Below are positions 1 through 8,975 of a DNA stretch of 64,000 bases, one piece after another. A program made the translations under genes and the position numbers. The stretch is from the NCBI RefSeq assembly GCF_001553955.1, contig NZ_CP014234.1, positions 1,550,001 through 1,614,000 on the forward strand, in the 5' to 3' direction. The stretch's first letter is position 1. The number at the start of each line of letters is the position of its first letter. Source of the DNA: Moraxella osloensis. GTDB taxonomy: Bacteria > Pseudomonadota > Gammaproteobacteria > Pseudomonadales > Moraxellaceae. The notes beneath the pieces are model-generated. The model did no database searches, was not told the origin of the DNA, and saw only the letters and a program-made list of their open reading frames with translations.

Positions 1-44
1 TCGTTAGTCTCTGAGCGATGCGTCGCAATCACGCTGTTAAACTT

Positions 45-76
45 ACATGTATGTTTAATTACATGTATGTTTAATT
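45..76. repeat. Tandem 16-bp direct repeat upstream of argA
   Basis: The unit ACATGTATGTTTAATT occurs twice, perfectly and back to back, about 70 bp before the first argA start. It is AT-rich and contains the near-palindrome ACATGT. The position would suit an operator or promoter element for argA, but the repeat does not match the classical ARG box well. Function is inference only. Confidence 0.6.
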
Positions 77-143
77 AAAAGAGACAAAAACTTTATCGTA
101 TGCTGTTTGTACGTCTACTTTTTTTATCATATCTACTATTATC

Positions 144-1607
144 ATGCCAACTTCAACCGACACTTCAGCAAGTTTTACCAATGGCAATGCACCGCTTGCC
201 GATGGCGAAACGATGACTGATAATAACCCTATACTTGCCTATCACGCTATGATTGATTTACCCAATACTGCCCAACAAAATGCCGCTGCCACAACCCCTG
301 CTTATGTTACCCCGCCTTATGTATTATGGTTTCGTAACTTTGCGCCCTATATCAACACCCATCGTGGCAAGACCTTTGTCATTATGTTCAATGGCGAAGC
401 GGTCAATCACGACAACTTTAGCCATTTGATTCATGATTTTGCGCTGCTGCATAGTCTTGGCATTAAGCTCGTACTCGTCCACGGTGCGCGTCCGCAAATT
501 GATGCCAATCTTGCCGAGAACCATATCGAAACACCGATGGTAGATGACGTGCGCATCACTACAAAAGAAGCCATGCCGTACATCCTAAAAGCCGTTGGCT
601 CAATTCGCCTGCAAATTGAAGCGCAGCTATCGATGGGACTTGCCAATTCGCCGATGTATGGCTCTCGTATTCATGCCATCTCAGGCAACTTCGTCACCGC
701 CCGCCCTTATGGCATCCGTAATGGCATCGATTACCAATTTACTGGGGAAGTGCGCGCGATTGATGCCGAAGCCATACACAACAATTTAATCCATGATCAT
801 GTGGTGATTTTGGGTAGTATGGGCTATTCTGCGACAGGCGAAGTATTTAACCTGCTGGCTGAAGATGTGGCGCTACAAGCGGCGATTAGCCTAAAAGCGG
901 ATAAATTAATTTTCTTGGGTGAGCAAACAGGTATCTATAAAGATGGCACTCACCTGCTTAAAGAAATGATTCCGCATGAAGTGACACGCTTCTTACGAGA
1001 TGTTCCTGAAAACTCAGAAATCGCGCGTTTCTTACGGGCAGCCAGCGATGCCTGTCAATACGGCATCCACCGTACCCATATTATCTCCTATGCCAAAGAT
1101 GGCGCACTGCTTGAAGAGTTATTTACCCGTGATGGCTCAGGGACGCTAATCTCCCATGACCCGTATGAAGAAATTCGCCGTGCCGATATCGACGATGTGG
1201 TAGGTTTGATTGAACTGCTAGAGCCACTCGAAGAACAAGGTATTTTGGTCCGTCGTTCGCGTGAGCGTTTAGAGAGCGATATCGAAAACTTTAGCGTGAT
1301 TGAGCGTGATGGCATGGTGCTAGGCTGCGCGGCTTTATACCCACTCAATGACCAAGCCGCGGAAGTGGCTTGTGTGGCTGTCCATCCCGATTATCGCAAT
1401 GGTAGCCGTGGCGCAGATTTGATAGCATTCTTAGAGCAACAAGCGCGTAGCCGTGGCATCCATGAATTGTATGTCTTGACTACTCGCACCGCGCATTGGT
1501 TTGTCGAGCATGGGTTTATGGAAGTCCCTGCTGAATCGCTACCGGCTGACCGCTATGCCTTTTATGACAATACCCGCAACTCTAAAGTATTAAAAAAGGT
1601 GCTTTAA
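144..1607 (+). CDS. argA: Amino-acid N-acetyltransferase (N-acetylglutamate synthase)
   Basis: Catalyses acetyl-CoA plus glutamate to N-acetylglutamate, the first committed step of arginine synthesis in the cytoplasm. Residues about 60-335 form the amino-acid-kinase-like domain (conserved LVLVHGARPQID stretch), and residues about 345-480 form a GNAT acetyltransferase domain. This is the ArgA two-domain order. The 487-residue frame is longer than the usual ArgA (about 440-450), because the first 55-60 residues are Ala/Thr/Asn-rich and unlike the family. No Shine-Dalgarno sequence is visible before 144. The ATG at 213 has only a weak GGCGAA, so the true start is open. A terminator follows directly. 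Confidence 0.95.
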   Translation: MPTSTDTSASFTNGNAPLADGETMTDNNPILAYHAMIDLPNTAQQNAAATTPAYVTPPYVLWFRNFAPYINTHRGKTFVIMFNGEAVNHDNFSHLIHDFALLHSLGIKLVLVHGARPQIDANLAENHIETPMVDDVRITTKEAMPYILKAVGSIRLQIEAQLSMGLANSPMYGSRIHAISGNFVTARPYGIRNGIDYQFTGEVRAIDAEAIHNNLIHDHVVILGSMGYSATGEVFNLLAEDVALQAAISLKADKLIFLGEQTGIYKDGTHLLKEMIPHEVTRFLRDVPENSEIARFLRAASDACQYGIHRTHIISYAKDGALLEELFTRDGSGTLISHDPYEEIRRADIDDVVGLIELLEPLEEQGILVRRSRERLESDIENFSVIERDGMVLGCAALYPLNDQAAEVACVAVHPDYRNGSRGADLIAFLEQQARSRGIHELYVLTTRTAHWFVEHGFMEVPAESLPADRYAFYDNTRNSKVLKKVL

Positions 1608-1633
1608 AGGTACGCTTTTCAAGCCCTCATATA

Positions 1634-1667
1634 AAAAACGCTCAATAGGAATATGAGCGTTTTTTTA
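1634..1667. terminator. Bidirectional terminator between argA and the FKBP gene
   Basis: An AAACGCTCA/TGAGCGTTT stem is flanked by A and T runs, so it can serve both convergent genes. Confidence 0.8.
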
Positions 1668-1703
1668 TAGCCAACTGGGGAAAACTTTAAGATGGGAGAA
1701 AAC

Positions 1704-2495
1704 TTAAAGTTTGACGGGTTGGGTCACGGGTGGATTGACTTGTAGCAGCTCAATATCAAAAATCAACACGCTATTGGGTTCGATATCGGCATTGCCTGCT
1801 TCGCCATACCCCAAATTAGCGGGAACAAACAGACGGTATTTACCCCCTTCTTTCATCAACTGTAGCCCTTCTGTCCAACCTTTAATCACTTGGTTGAGTG
1901 GGAAAGTCACAGGTTCGCCACGTTTATAAGAGCTGTCAAAAATCGTACCGTCAATCAAGCGACCTTCGTAGTGGACTTTGACCTTGTCCGTTGCTTTAGG
2001 CGATTTGCCTCTCCCTTGTGTTAGCACTTGGTATTGTAGACCCGACGCGGTAGTCTTCACGCCTGATTTTTTGCCGTTTTGTAGTAAGAACTGTTTACCT
2101 TCTGCCGCATTGCTCGCTGCTAATGCTTGTACTTCTTTGGCATAGGCGATTTCTTTGTTTTTTTGATAGTCTAGCAATACTTTTTGCATTTGTTTTTTGT
2201 CAAGATTGGGCGACTGCGCTGAGTATGCATCTCGAAATCCCTGAAAAAACGCATCCAGATTTAAGTCATCAATACTGTCTTTGTTGCTCTCACCCATCAG
2301 ATAGCCAAAACTATAGCCGACTTGTGCCAATGCTGGGCTAGTTGCCGTCACTGTTGATTTTGGTACATAAACAGAGGACGCAACTTTTGTTGCGTTAGTG
2401 CTAGCCGGTGCGGCATTTGCACTGATTGACGTAACCGCTAACAGCATGCCAGTAGCGATGCCAGTCACTAAATTTACTTTTTTATATGCTAAAAT
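1704..2495 (-). CDS. Mip/FkpA-like FKBP-type peptidyl-prolyl isomerase (copy 2)
   Basis: Predicted periplasmic prolyl cis-trans isomerase of 263 residues. The start at 2495 is chosen because AGGAA lies 7 bases upstream and the protein then begins with a signal peptide (MILAYKKVN..., hydrophobic core, ANA-APA cleavage region). The open frame extends 67 codons further upstream but overlaps the preceding gene without signal-peptide logic. Residues about 55-145 form the helical FKBP_N dimerisation domain (VGYSFGYLMG). Residues about 150-255 form the FKBP catalytic domain (VHYEGRLIDGTIFDSS, GWTEGLQLMKEGGKYRLFVP, LGYG). It lies 103 bp downstream of a paralogue of the same architecture, so this is a tandem duplication. 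FkpA or Mip are the nearest named relatives; I do not assign a symbol. Confidence 0.9.
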   Translation of the reverse strand: MLAYKKVNLVTGIATGMLLAVTSISANAAPASTNATKVASSVYVPKSTVTATSPALAQVGYSFGYLMGESNKDSIDDLNLDAFFQGFRDAYSAQSPNLDKKQMQKVLLDYQKNKEIAYAKEVQALAASNAAEGKQFLLQNGKKSGVKTTASGLQYQVLTQGRGKSPKATDKVKVHYEGRLIDGTIFDSSYKRGEPVTFPLNQVIKGWTEGLQLMKEGGKYRLFVPANLGYGEAGNADIEPNSVLIFDIELLQVNPPVTQPVKL

Positions 2496-2598
2496 CATTG
2501 GGATGTTCCTTTGCCATCGTGCCGATGAGTAGGGCGAGCGAATTCGATAGTTGCGCTTGCCCAGCTGATTGAGACCACCTATCTGACGCCAACCCCAC

Positions 2599-3453
2599 CT
2601 ATTTAGCAGATTGGGCAGGTTGAGAAGCTGACTGCATGGATTCAATTTGTTGTTGTAGTTGAGCTTGGATATCTGCTGCGGCAGGCTGTGCAGCATCAGC
2701 CGGTGGATTGACTTTTAGCAAATCAACATCAAAGATGAGCACACTATTTGGCTCAATACCACCTTGGGGAGCGCCTTGCTCACCGTAAGCGAGTTTTGAT
2801 GGAATGTAGAAGCGATATTTGCCGCCTTCTTTCATCAATTGTAAGCCTTCAGTCCACCCTGGGATAACTTGGTTAAGCGGGAACACCGCAGGCTCGCCGC
2901 CATGCTGTGCGGTGCTATCAAATACTTTACCGTCTAATAATTTACCTTCGTATTGTACGGCTACGATATCTGTGGCTTTTGGCTGTGCGCCGGTACCTTC
3001 TTTGAGCACTTCATACTGCAAGCCAGACGCGGTCGTTTTGACACCCGCTTTTTTAGCATTTTGCGCTAAGAAAGCTTCACCTTTGGCTTGGTTGTCTTGA
3101 AGGCGTTTTTGGATTTGATTTTGCTCATAGGTTTGTACCGCTTTAATCATTTCTTCACGGGACATGGTCGATTCTTTACCATTAAAACCGTCATTGATAC
3201 CTTGATTGATATCAGCAGGATTGAGGTCTTTGGCGTCTTTTTTGATGTTTTGACCCATCATATAACCTAGGCTATAACCTACCTTTGCCACTTCACTACT
3301 TTGGGCATTGATAGCGGATGAATTACCCGCCAACTGACGGCTACCGATGGCGGCTACTTGTGGGTCGTTGCCAAAACTTTTGATAAAAACGGGTGATAAT
3401 GCCAAAGCACCTAACACAACTGCTGCCAATACGGGAACTGTATTATTGCTCAT
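2599..3453 (-). CDS. Mip/FkpA-like FKBP-type peptidyl-prolyl isomerase (copy 1)
   Basis: Predicted exported prolyl isomerase of 284 residues. AGGAAAT precedes the ATG at 3453. The N-terminus has a hydrophobic segment (residues about 5-25) that may be an uncleaved anchor or a signal peptide. An FKBP_N domain (VGYSLGYMMGQ) is followed by the FKBP catalytic domain (VQYEGKLLDGKVFDS, GWTEGLQLMKEGGKYRFYIP, LAYGEQG). Unlike its downstream neighbour it ends in a Gln/Ala/Ser-rich tail of about 30 residues. The two genes probably form one transcription unit read from the region near 3500, as no terminator is visible between them. Confidence 0.9.
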   Translation of the reverse strand: MSNNTVPVLAAVVLGALALSPVFIKSFGNDPQVAAIGSRQLAGNSSAINAQSSEVAKVGYSLGYMMGQNIKKDAKDLNPADINQGINDGFNGKESTMSREEMIKAVQTYEQNQIQKRLQDNQAKGEAFLAQNAKKAGVKTTASGLQYEVLKEGTGAQPKATDIVAVQYEGKLLDGKVFDSTAQHGGEPAVFPLNQVIPGWTEGLQLMKEGGKYRFYIPSKLAYGEQGAPQGGIEPNSVLIFDVDLLKVNPPADAAQPAAADIQAQLQQQIESMQSASQPAQSAK

Positions 3454-3910
3454 AAAATTTCCTATCTGATATGTCCAATTAAGGTCTAATAACGACTAAA
3501 AAATCGTCTCAAAATTGTAGCTATCATAGCAGAAATAGTTTGCAAAACCTATGACATCGTGAGGTGACCGTATGGCCAAACAAAAAATTGGGCAATAGTA
3601 AAACTATGTTTACATTAATACAATTTTCTTAACAATTTAGGGGTAAAAAGGGTTGAAACGCAACTTTTTTACACTGTCATCTTGTTGAGCTTCAATGCTA
3701 CAGTAACATTTGCAAACACTTGAAAGTTATTTGTAGCACTTTATTTAATTAAACATACACACAACAATGATAATTATAAGCACGACATTGGCTTAGCTAG
3801 ACCGAGGATAGACAAACAATAGTATGGAGTAGCATATAGCTGGTAATTTTCGAGTATTTAAAAACTTTTATCAACCACATCAATAATATAACCAAATTGT
3901 AGGAGGCACA
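3454..3910. other. Divergent intergenic region (457 bp)
   Basis: AT-rich spacer between the FKBP pair and the channel gene; no ORF is supported. A weak sigma-70-like candidate on the plus strand is TTGAAA (3720) and TATTTA (3742) with 16 bp spacing. Nothing else stands out. Confidence 0.4.
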
Positions 3911-5665
3911 ATGGACAATTTTTTCATTAATTATAACCAAACTCTTGGTTCATCCATGATGACCATGATTGGCGCACTGATTATTTTTATTCTTGGTTGG
4001 ATTATCGCCAGTATTGTCGGTTCGGTGGTGCATAAATTATTAGAAAAACTGAGCATCAATCAAAAAATGAATGCGTCAACGGGTAAAACCTATGATTTGG
4101 CGCATTTATTATCACGTATTGTTTTTTGGTTTGTCTTTATCATTGGTATTTCTGCGGCATTAAGTTTCTTAAAACTTGACGCTATCTCAGTGCCGTTTGC
4201 CAATATGGTCAATATCGTGTTGTTATTTATTCCAAATCTAATTGCTGCAGGCTTACTTGCGCTACTAGGTTGGGTACTGGCGACTGTGGTGCGCTCTGCG
4301 CTGTCAAACGTGCTTAACCGCACGTCAGTTGATGAAAAACTATCAAGCGAAGCAGGCGTACCGCACATGAGCGAGAGCATTGCTAACTTGGCTTATTGGT
4401 TTATTTTGCTCATGTTCTTGCCAATGGTATTGCAGCAATTGGGCGTAACGGGTCTGTTAGCCCCGATTAATGGCATGATTACCAAAGCGTTATCTTACAT
4501 CCCTAACTTAATCGGCGCGGGTGTGATTATTTTTGTCGGTTTTGTTATTGCCAAAATTTTACGTGGTATCGTCACTAATATTGTCACAAGCTTAAACGTG
4601 CAAAACTTAGCAGGCAAGGCGGGTATCGGCAACCAAACCCAAATCGCCAATATCGCAGGTACGCTGGTGTATCTCATCGTACTCATTACCGCGATTATCA
4701 TGGGTCTTAATGTACTGGATATCCAAGCGATTTCTGGTCCTGCGACCAATATGCTGAACGAAATCATGCTAGCGATTCCAAATATCATCATGGCCATATT
4801 GATTTTAGGTGTAGCGTATTTTGTGTCAAAAATGATTGCCGATATCGTCAAAAACCTACTTGATAACTCAGGCGTCAATGTATTACCAAGCAAGTTAGGC
4901 TTGCAAAATGTGTTAGGTACTGCCAAAGTCTCTGACGTGGCAGGCTTTTTGATTGTGTTCTTTGTGATGTTATTTGCCACCATCGAAGCGGCTCGCAGCC
5001 TTGGCTTTACTTATATTGGAAATTTAATCAACGTCTTCATCCAGTTTGGCGCGCAAGTCATCCTAGGTGCAATTATCCTTGCTGTGGGTTTTTGGCTTGC
5101 CAATTTACTGGCGAGTGCGGTACAACGCTCACAAAATGGTACGGCATTTTTAGCCAACCTTGTGCGTGTTCTCATCATGGGTGTGGTGCTTGCGATGGGC
5201 TTACGTGCGATGGGTATTGCTGACTCGATTGTCAATATGGCATTTGGCTTGACTTTAGGCGCAGTCGCGGTTGCGTTTGCCCTAGCCTTTGGTCTTGGTG
5301 GTCGTGAAGCTGCCGCCCGTTTTTTAAAAAACATCCAAGATAAGGCGGAAGGTCAACGCTCAGGCTTGACAAATATGATGAATACGCCTGTGAAAGAGCC
5401 TACTAAATTGACAGGGTTTGAAACAGATGTTGCGACTCAGTACGCACCTACACAAACAGGTAGCATTGAGCGTCCAATTGACTCAGGCAATGCATCGGGG
5501 ATTGACAACAATCAAGCAACCACTGTCGATACCACCACGTCATTGCATACCGCACTTAACAATTTGGCTGAAAGCATCGATACCGATAAAACGACCCAAA
5601 CACAGCAAGCGATTATTCAACCTACCAGCACCTTTAGTAGCGATGATTTAAAACCTAAATCATAG
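3911..5665 (+). CDS. Multi-pass TM-helix-repeat protein, mechanosensitive-channel type
   Basis: A 584-residue inner-membrane protein with a strong ribosome site (AGGAGG, 5 bases before ATG). It contains a module of about 90 residues repeated at least three times. The signature IPNL/IPNI plus a Gly-rich membrane helix appears at residues 107-111, 197-201 and 289-293, with a more diverged fourth copy at about 370-405. This matches the conserved TM-helix repeat of small-conductance mechanosensitive-channel relatives such as Pseudomonas CmpX. A glycine/alanine-rich helix (residues about 440-470, ending FGLGGREAAARF) resembles the pore-proximal segment of MscS-like channels. The last 110 residues are hydrophilic and Thr/Gln-rich, probably cytoplasmic and disordered. 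I see no obvious MscS beta domain. Channel function is inferred from family, not shown. Confidence 0.8.
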   Translation: MDNFFINYNQTLGSSMMTMIGALIIFILGWIIASIVGSVVHKLLEKLSINQKMNASTGKTYDLAHLLSRIVFWFVFIIGISAALSFLKLDAISVPFANMVNIVLLFIPNLIAAGLLALLGWVLATVVRSALSNVLNRTSVDEKLSSEAGVPHMSESIANLAYWFILLMFLPMVLQQLGVTGLLAPINGMITKALSYIPNLIGAGVIIFVGFVIAKILRGIVTNIVTSLNVQNLAGKAGIGNQTQIANIAGTLVYLIVLITAIIMGLNVLDIQAISGPATNMLNEIMLAIPNIIMAILILGVAYFVSKMIADIVKNLLDNSGVNVLPSKLGLQNVLGTAKVSDVAGFLIVFFVMLFATIEAARSLGFTYIGNLINVFIQFGAQVILGAIILAVGFWLANLLASAVQRSQNGTAFLANLVRVLIMGVVLAMGLRAMGIADSIVNMAFGLTLGAVAVAFALAFGLGGREAAARFLKNIQDKAEGQRSGLTNMMNTPVKEPTKLTGFETDVATQYAPTQTGSIERPIDSGNASGIDNNQATTVDTTTSLHTALNNLAESIDTDKTTQTQQAIIQPTSTFSSDDLKPKS

Positions 5666-5697
5666 TTGTTTAGTGTACAGCCACGCTGAAAAAAATG

Positions 5698-5724
5698 CCC
5701 TGATAAGTAATCAGGGTATTTTAT
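5698..5724. terminator. Terminator between channel gene and acyltransferase
   Basis: A CCCTGAT/ATCAGGG stem with a 5-base loop, then TATTTTATT. It serves the plus-strand gene and touches the stop of the convergent minus-strand gene. Confidence 0.75.
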
Positions 5725-6359
5725 TAACGGTGTAAATCTTGTAGTGGCTGTGACATTTTTTCAAAATGCTTACCCAAAACGCCGCGATAGTTTTCTAAAA
5801 TTTTCGGTAAATCGGCATCATAGTCGCCCGTTGGGTAAAACAAAGGCATAAAGCGGATTTGCTTGGTTTTATAGTCCATTGCAATCGGCAAAATTGGTAC
5901 GCCTGCGCCTACGGCAATATGATAAAACCCTGTTTTCCATTTTTCGGTATAACTACGTGTCCCTTCAGGTGCCAACCCTAACCAAAGTTGATCTCGTTGG
6001 TTAAACTGCTCCAAAGTCGCCTGCAAAGTCGAGCCTTTTTTGTGACGGTCAATCGAAATCATACCGCCCCATTTTAAGAAAGACCCGATGAGGGGGATAC
6101 GAAACAGCTCTTTTTTGCCCATCAATTTAAAATCAATGCCAACTGATAAAATGCCCATCACCGCATTCCAGCCATCTTCGTTTGACGTGTGCGGGGCAGC
6201 GAGCATGACCAGCTGTTTGACATTGGGCACCTCGCCCACAAGTTGCCAACCGCGCATTTTTAAGTATTTTGCGGCAAGTTTGGCAATGTTTGGGTCATCG
6301 CGGCGCGGCACATTTGAGCCAAATTGGCTGGGATCTAATGGCGTTTGGTTGATATCCAT
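5724..6359 (-). CDS. 1-acyl-glycerol-3-phosphate acyltransferase-like protein (PlsC family)
   Basis: A 211-residue member of the lysophospholipid acyltransferase superfamily, expected to transfer acyl groups at the inner membrane. The catalytic HX4D motif is His57-Thr-Ser-Asn-Glu-Asp62. The glycerophosphate-binding EGTR motif is Glu132-Arg135 (APEGTRS), and a GMISIDR block sits at about 99-105. It is shorter than housekeeping PlsC and lacks an obvious N-terminal transmembrane helix, so the exact acceptor lipid is unknown. The start has only a weak GAGA upstream. It stands alone between two terminable units, convergent with the channel gene. Confidence 0.85.
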   Translation of the reverse strand: MDINQTPLDPSQFGSNVPRRDDPNIAKLAAKYLKMRGWQLVGEVPNVKQLVMLAAPHTSNEDGWNAVMGILSVGIDFKLMGKKELFRIPLIGSFLKWGGMISIDRHKKGSTLQATLEQFNQRDQLWLGLAPEGTRSYTEKWKTGFYHIAVGAGVPILPIAMDYKTKQIRFMPLFYPTGDYDADLPKILENYRGVLGKHFEKMSQPLQDLHR

Positions 6360-6439
6360 GTAGGGTCTCTTTGATTTAATAATTTAATTTGAGTTTACAT
6401 TAGTGCACTAAAATTAGCAAATTTGTTGATTGGCGGAGT

Positions 6440-6778
6440 TTATAACAAACTTTTGGGCTGCAGGATAATGATAGTTGCGCCCAACAGTATCACCAAACCG
6501 CCAATGCTGTCCCAGTGCGTTAAAGAAACGCCATCGACAAATTTTAGCCATACCAAAGCCGTCGTGATATATATGCCACCATATGCGGCATACACTCGCC
6601 CTGTCGCGGTGGGATGAAGGGTCAGTAGCCATACGAACAGGGCAAGCGTGATGGTCATAGGTACAATGAGCCAAAGCGGTTTATGCTGTTTGAGCATCAG
6701 ATAGCCAAGATAGCAACTGACAATCTCGGCAATGGCGGTGATAAAGAATAAAAGCAGGGTAATCAACAATTTAGTCAT
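6440..6778 (-). CDS. YnfA family (UPF0060) membrane protein
   Basis: A 112-residue protein with four hydrophobic helices (about 3-25, 34-52, 62-80, 90-108). The family signature is clear: IAEIVSCYLGYLML near the N-terminus, then GRVYAAYGGIYI and a GLVILLGATIII end. YnfA proteins are small integral inner-membrane proteins related to small multidrug-resistance exporters; the substrate here is unknown. No operon partner is visible. Confidence 0.9.
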   Translation of the reverse strand: MTKLLITLLLFFITAIAEIVSCYLGYLMLKQHKPLWLIVPMTITLALFVWLLTLHPTATGRVYAAYGGIYITTALVWLKFVDGVSLTHWDSIGGLVILLGATIIILQPKSLL

Positions 6779-6973
6779 ATTCGCGGATTTGCCTTATATT
6801 AAGCAGCAGGGGAAAGTTGATAAATCGTATCACGAGCGTCATTTGCCTTTGAAAAGTCTACAGCGTCATAGGATTTATCTACGTGATAATGTGCAAACGT
6901 AGCTGATAGCCATGCACTTACAAAAGTACGCGCTAGCAGTGTAGGCTTAACGTCAATCATTTTTGCCTAGCCA

Positions 6974-8863
6974 TTAAACCCCAATTTCTGCCAAGTCGCC
7001 TTTTTGCTCAAGCCATGTTTTACGGTCGCTGGCGCGTTTTTTGGCAAGCAGCATATCCATCATGCTATCGGTTGCAATTGGGTCATCAAGGTCTAGCTGC
7101 ACCAAACGTCGCGTATCAGGATTCATCGTGGTTTCACGTAGCTGTTCGGCACTCATCTCGCCCAAGCCTTTAAAACGGGTAATTTGCGGCTTTTTGTTTT
7201 TTGCCACTTTTTTCAAGATTTGCTCAAGTTCGTCATTATCAAGGGCGTACTCCACCTCTTTGCCAATATCAATGCGGTATAGCGGTGGCATTGCAACGTA
7301 CAGATGCCCTGCATCAACCACCGCTTTAAAATGTTTGACAAACAGCGCACACAGCAACGTGGCAATATGCAGTCCATCCGAATCGGCATCCGCCAAAATA
7401 CAGATTTTATCATAACGCAGTTCGCTCAAGTCGTCCGAATCAGGATCAACGCCAATGGCAATGGCAATATTGTGGATTTCTTCACTGGCAAGCACCGTAT
7501 CGGGCGACACTTCCCACGTGTTCAAAATCTTGCCTCGCAGGGGCATAATCGCTTGAAAATGTCTATCACGTGCCTGTTTTGCTGAGCCACCTGCCGAATC
7601 CCCTTCCACCAAAAACAGCTCTGCGCCATCTCGCAAATCACCGCGACAATCCGCCAATTTGCCTGGCAATGCGGGTCCTTGGGTGATTTTTTTACGCTCA
7701 ACTTTTTTGGCAGATTTTAGCCGTTTGCCCGCTTTATTAATGGCAAGTTCAGCGATTTGTTTGGCAATCTCTGAGTTTTGATTGAGCCACAAGCTAAAGC
7801 CATCTTTAGCAAAGGCTTGCACCACGCCCGCTGCTTCTCGGCTCGATAAGCGCTCTTTGGTCTGTCCGCTAAATTGCGGTTCGGAGAATTTTAGCGATAA
7901 AATATAATTGACCCCATCCCACACGTCTTCGGGAGCGAGTTTGACGTTGCGCGGCAGTAGATTGTGCAGTTCACAAAATTCTTTTAACGCGTCAGTAATA
8001 CCTGTGCGTAGTCCATTGACGTGGGTGCCACCTTGAGCCGTAGGAATCAAGTTAACGTAGCTTTCTTGCACAGGCGTACCTCCCTCGCTAAGCCAACAAA
8101 TGGCAAAGCTTAACCCTGCTCGTTCGCCTTTTTTGGCGTCGTAATTAAACACGAATGGCTGTTCTGGGAGGGTGATTTCTTCGACCAGTTGCTCGGTGAG
8201 ATATTGCGATAGCCCATCGGTAAATTGCCAAACGTCTTTGTCACCGTCAATTTCATTGATAAAAGTAATGGTCAGCCCTGCCGATAACACGGCTTTGGCT
8301 TTAAGATGATGTTTGAGTTGTTTGATGTTAAATTTTGGTGAGTCAAAGTATGTTTCATTGACCCAAAACCGCACGAGTGTCCCACGTTTTTTCTTGTTAG
8401 AAGACGGGGCAACCGCCAGCGGAGCAACCGCATTGCCATCGGCAAATTGCATGGTAAATTCTTCGCCATTTCGCCACACAGTGACATCGACTTTGTGCGA
8501 CAAGGCATTAACGACTGAAATCCCCACGCCATGCAGACCGCCTGAGACTTGGTAGTTGTCGGTAGAAAATTTACCGCCTGCGTGTAGGCGTGTCAAAATC
8601 AGCTCAATGCCCGATTGGTTAAATTCGGGGTGAATGTCGGTGGGCATGCCGCGTCCGTCATCTTCGACTGACAGCGAGCCGTCGGTGTGTAGAATGACAG
8701 TAATGTTTTTGGCGTGACCTGCAAGGGCTTCGTCCACCGAGTTGTCGATGACTTCTTGGGCAAGATGGTTGGGGCGTGTGGTGTCAGTGTACATGCCGGG
8801 GCGGCGGCGTACCGGGTCAAGACCTTCTAATACTTCGAGGGATGTGGATGTGTAACTACTCAT
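6974..8863 (-). CDS. parE: DNA topoisomerase IV subunit B
   Basis: ATPase subunit of topoisomerase IV, which decatenates sister chromosomes with ParC. The 629 residues fit ParE (shorter than GyrB, without the extra insert). The GHKL ATP site is visible as EVIDNSVDEALAG and SVEDDGRGMPTD near the N-terminus and GGLHGVGISVVNAL after it. The TOPRIM domain shows LFLVEGDSAGGSAK and DADSDGLHI. The C-terminus has the FKGLGEM block. A yqiA-like esterase gene lies 112 bp upstream on the same strand, the same neighbour order as in enterobacteria. parC is not in the window. Confidence 0.97.
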   Translation of the reverse strand: MSSYTSTSLEVLEGLDPVRRRPGMYTDTTRPNHLAQEVIDNSVDEALAGHAKNITVILHTDGSLSVEDDGRGMPTDIHPEFNQSGIELILTRLHAGGKFSTDNYQVSGGLHGVGISVVNALSHKVDVTVWRNGEEFTMQFADGNAVAPLAVAPSSNKKKRGTLVRFWVNETYFDSPKFNIKQLKHHLKAKAVLSAGLTITFINEIDGDKDVWQFTDGLSQYLTEQLVEEITLPEQPFVFNYDAKKGERAGLSFAICWLSEGGTPVQESYVNLIPTAQGGTHVNGLRTGITDALKEFCELHNLLPRNVKLAPEDVWDGVNYILSLKFSEPQFSGQTKERLSSREAAGVVQAFAKDGFSLWLNQNSEIAKQIAELAINKAGKRLKSAKKVERKKITQGPALPGKLADCRGDLRDGAELFLVEGDSAGGSAKQARDRHFQAIMPLRGKILNTWEVSPDTVLASEEIHNIAIAIGVDPDSDDLSELRYDKICILADADSDGLHIATLLCALFVKHFKAVVDAGHLYVAMPPLYRIDIGKEVEYALDNDELEQILKKVAKNKKPQITRFKGLGEMSAEQLRETTMNPDTRRLVQLDLDDPIATDSMMDMLLAKKRASDRKTWLEQKGDLAEIGV

Positions 8864-8975
8864 AACAACCTTAATTTTTTAAAATTTTCAATGATTCATA
8901 CTAAATAGTAGATATAGCTAGTGGTATGAGATAAACCCATTTTCAAGGCTAAAGCCTGACCTTTCGAGCAAATTT

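Noticed and set aside
2496-2696. Upstream extension of the second FKBP gene
   Set aside because: Overlaps the previous gene; the true signal peptide and ribosome site are at 2495.
4495-4983. 162-codon minus-strand ORF inside the channel gene
   Set aside because: Shadow frame of a long hydrophobic coding region.
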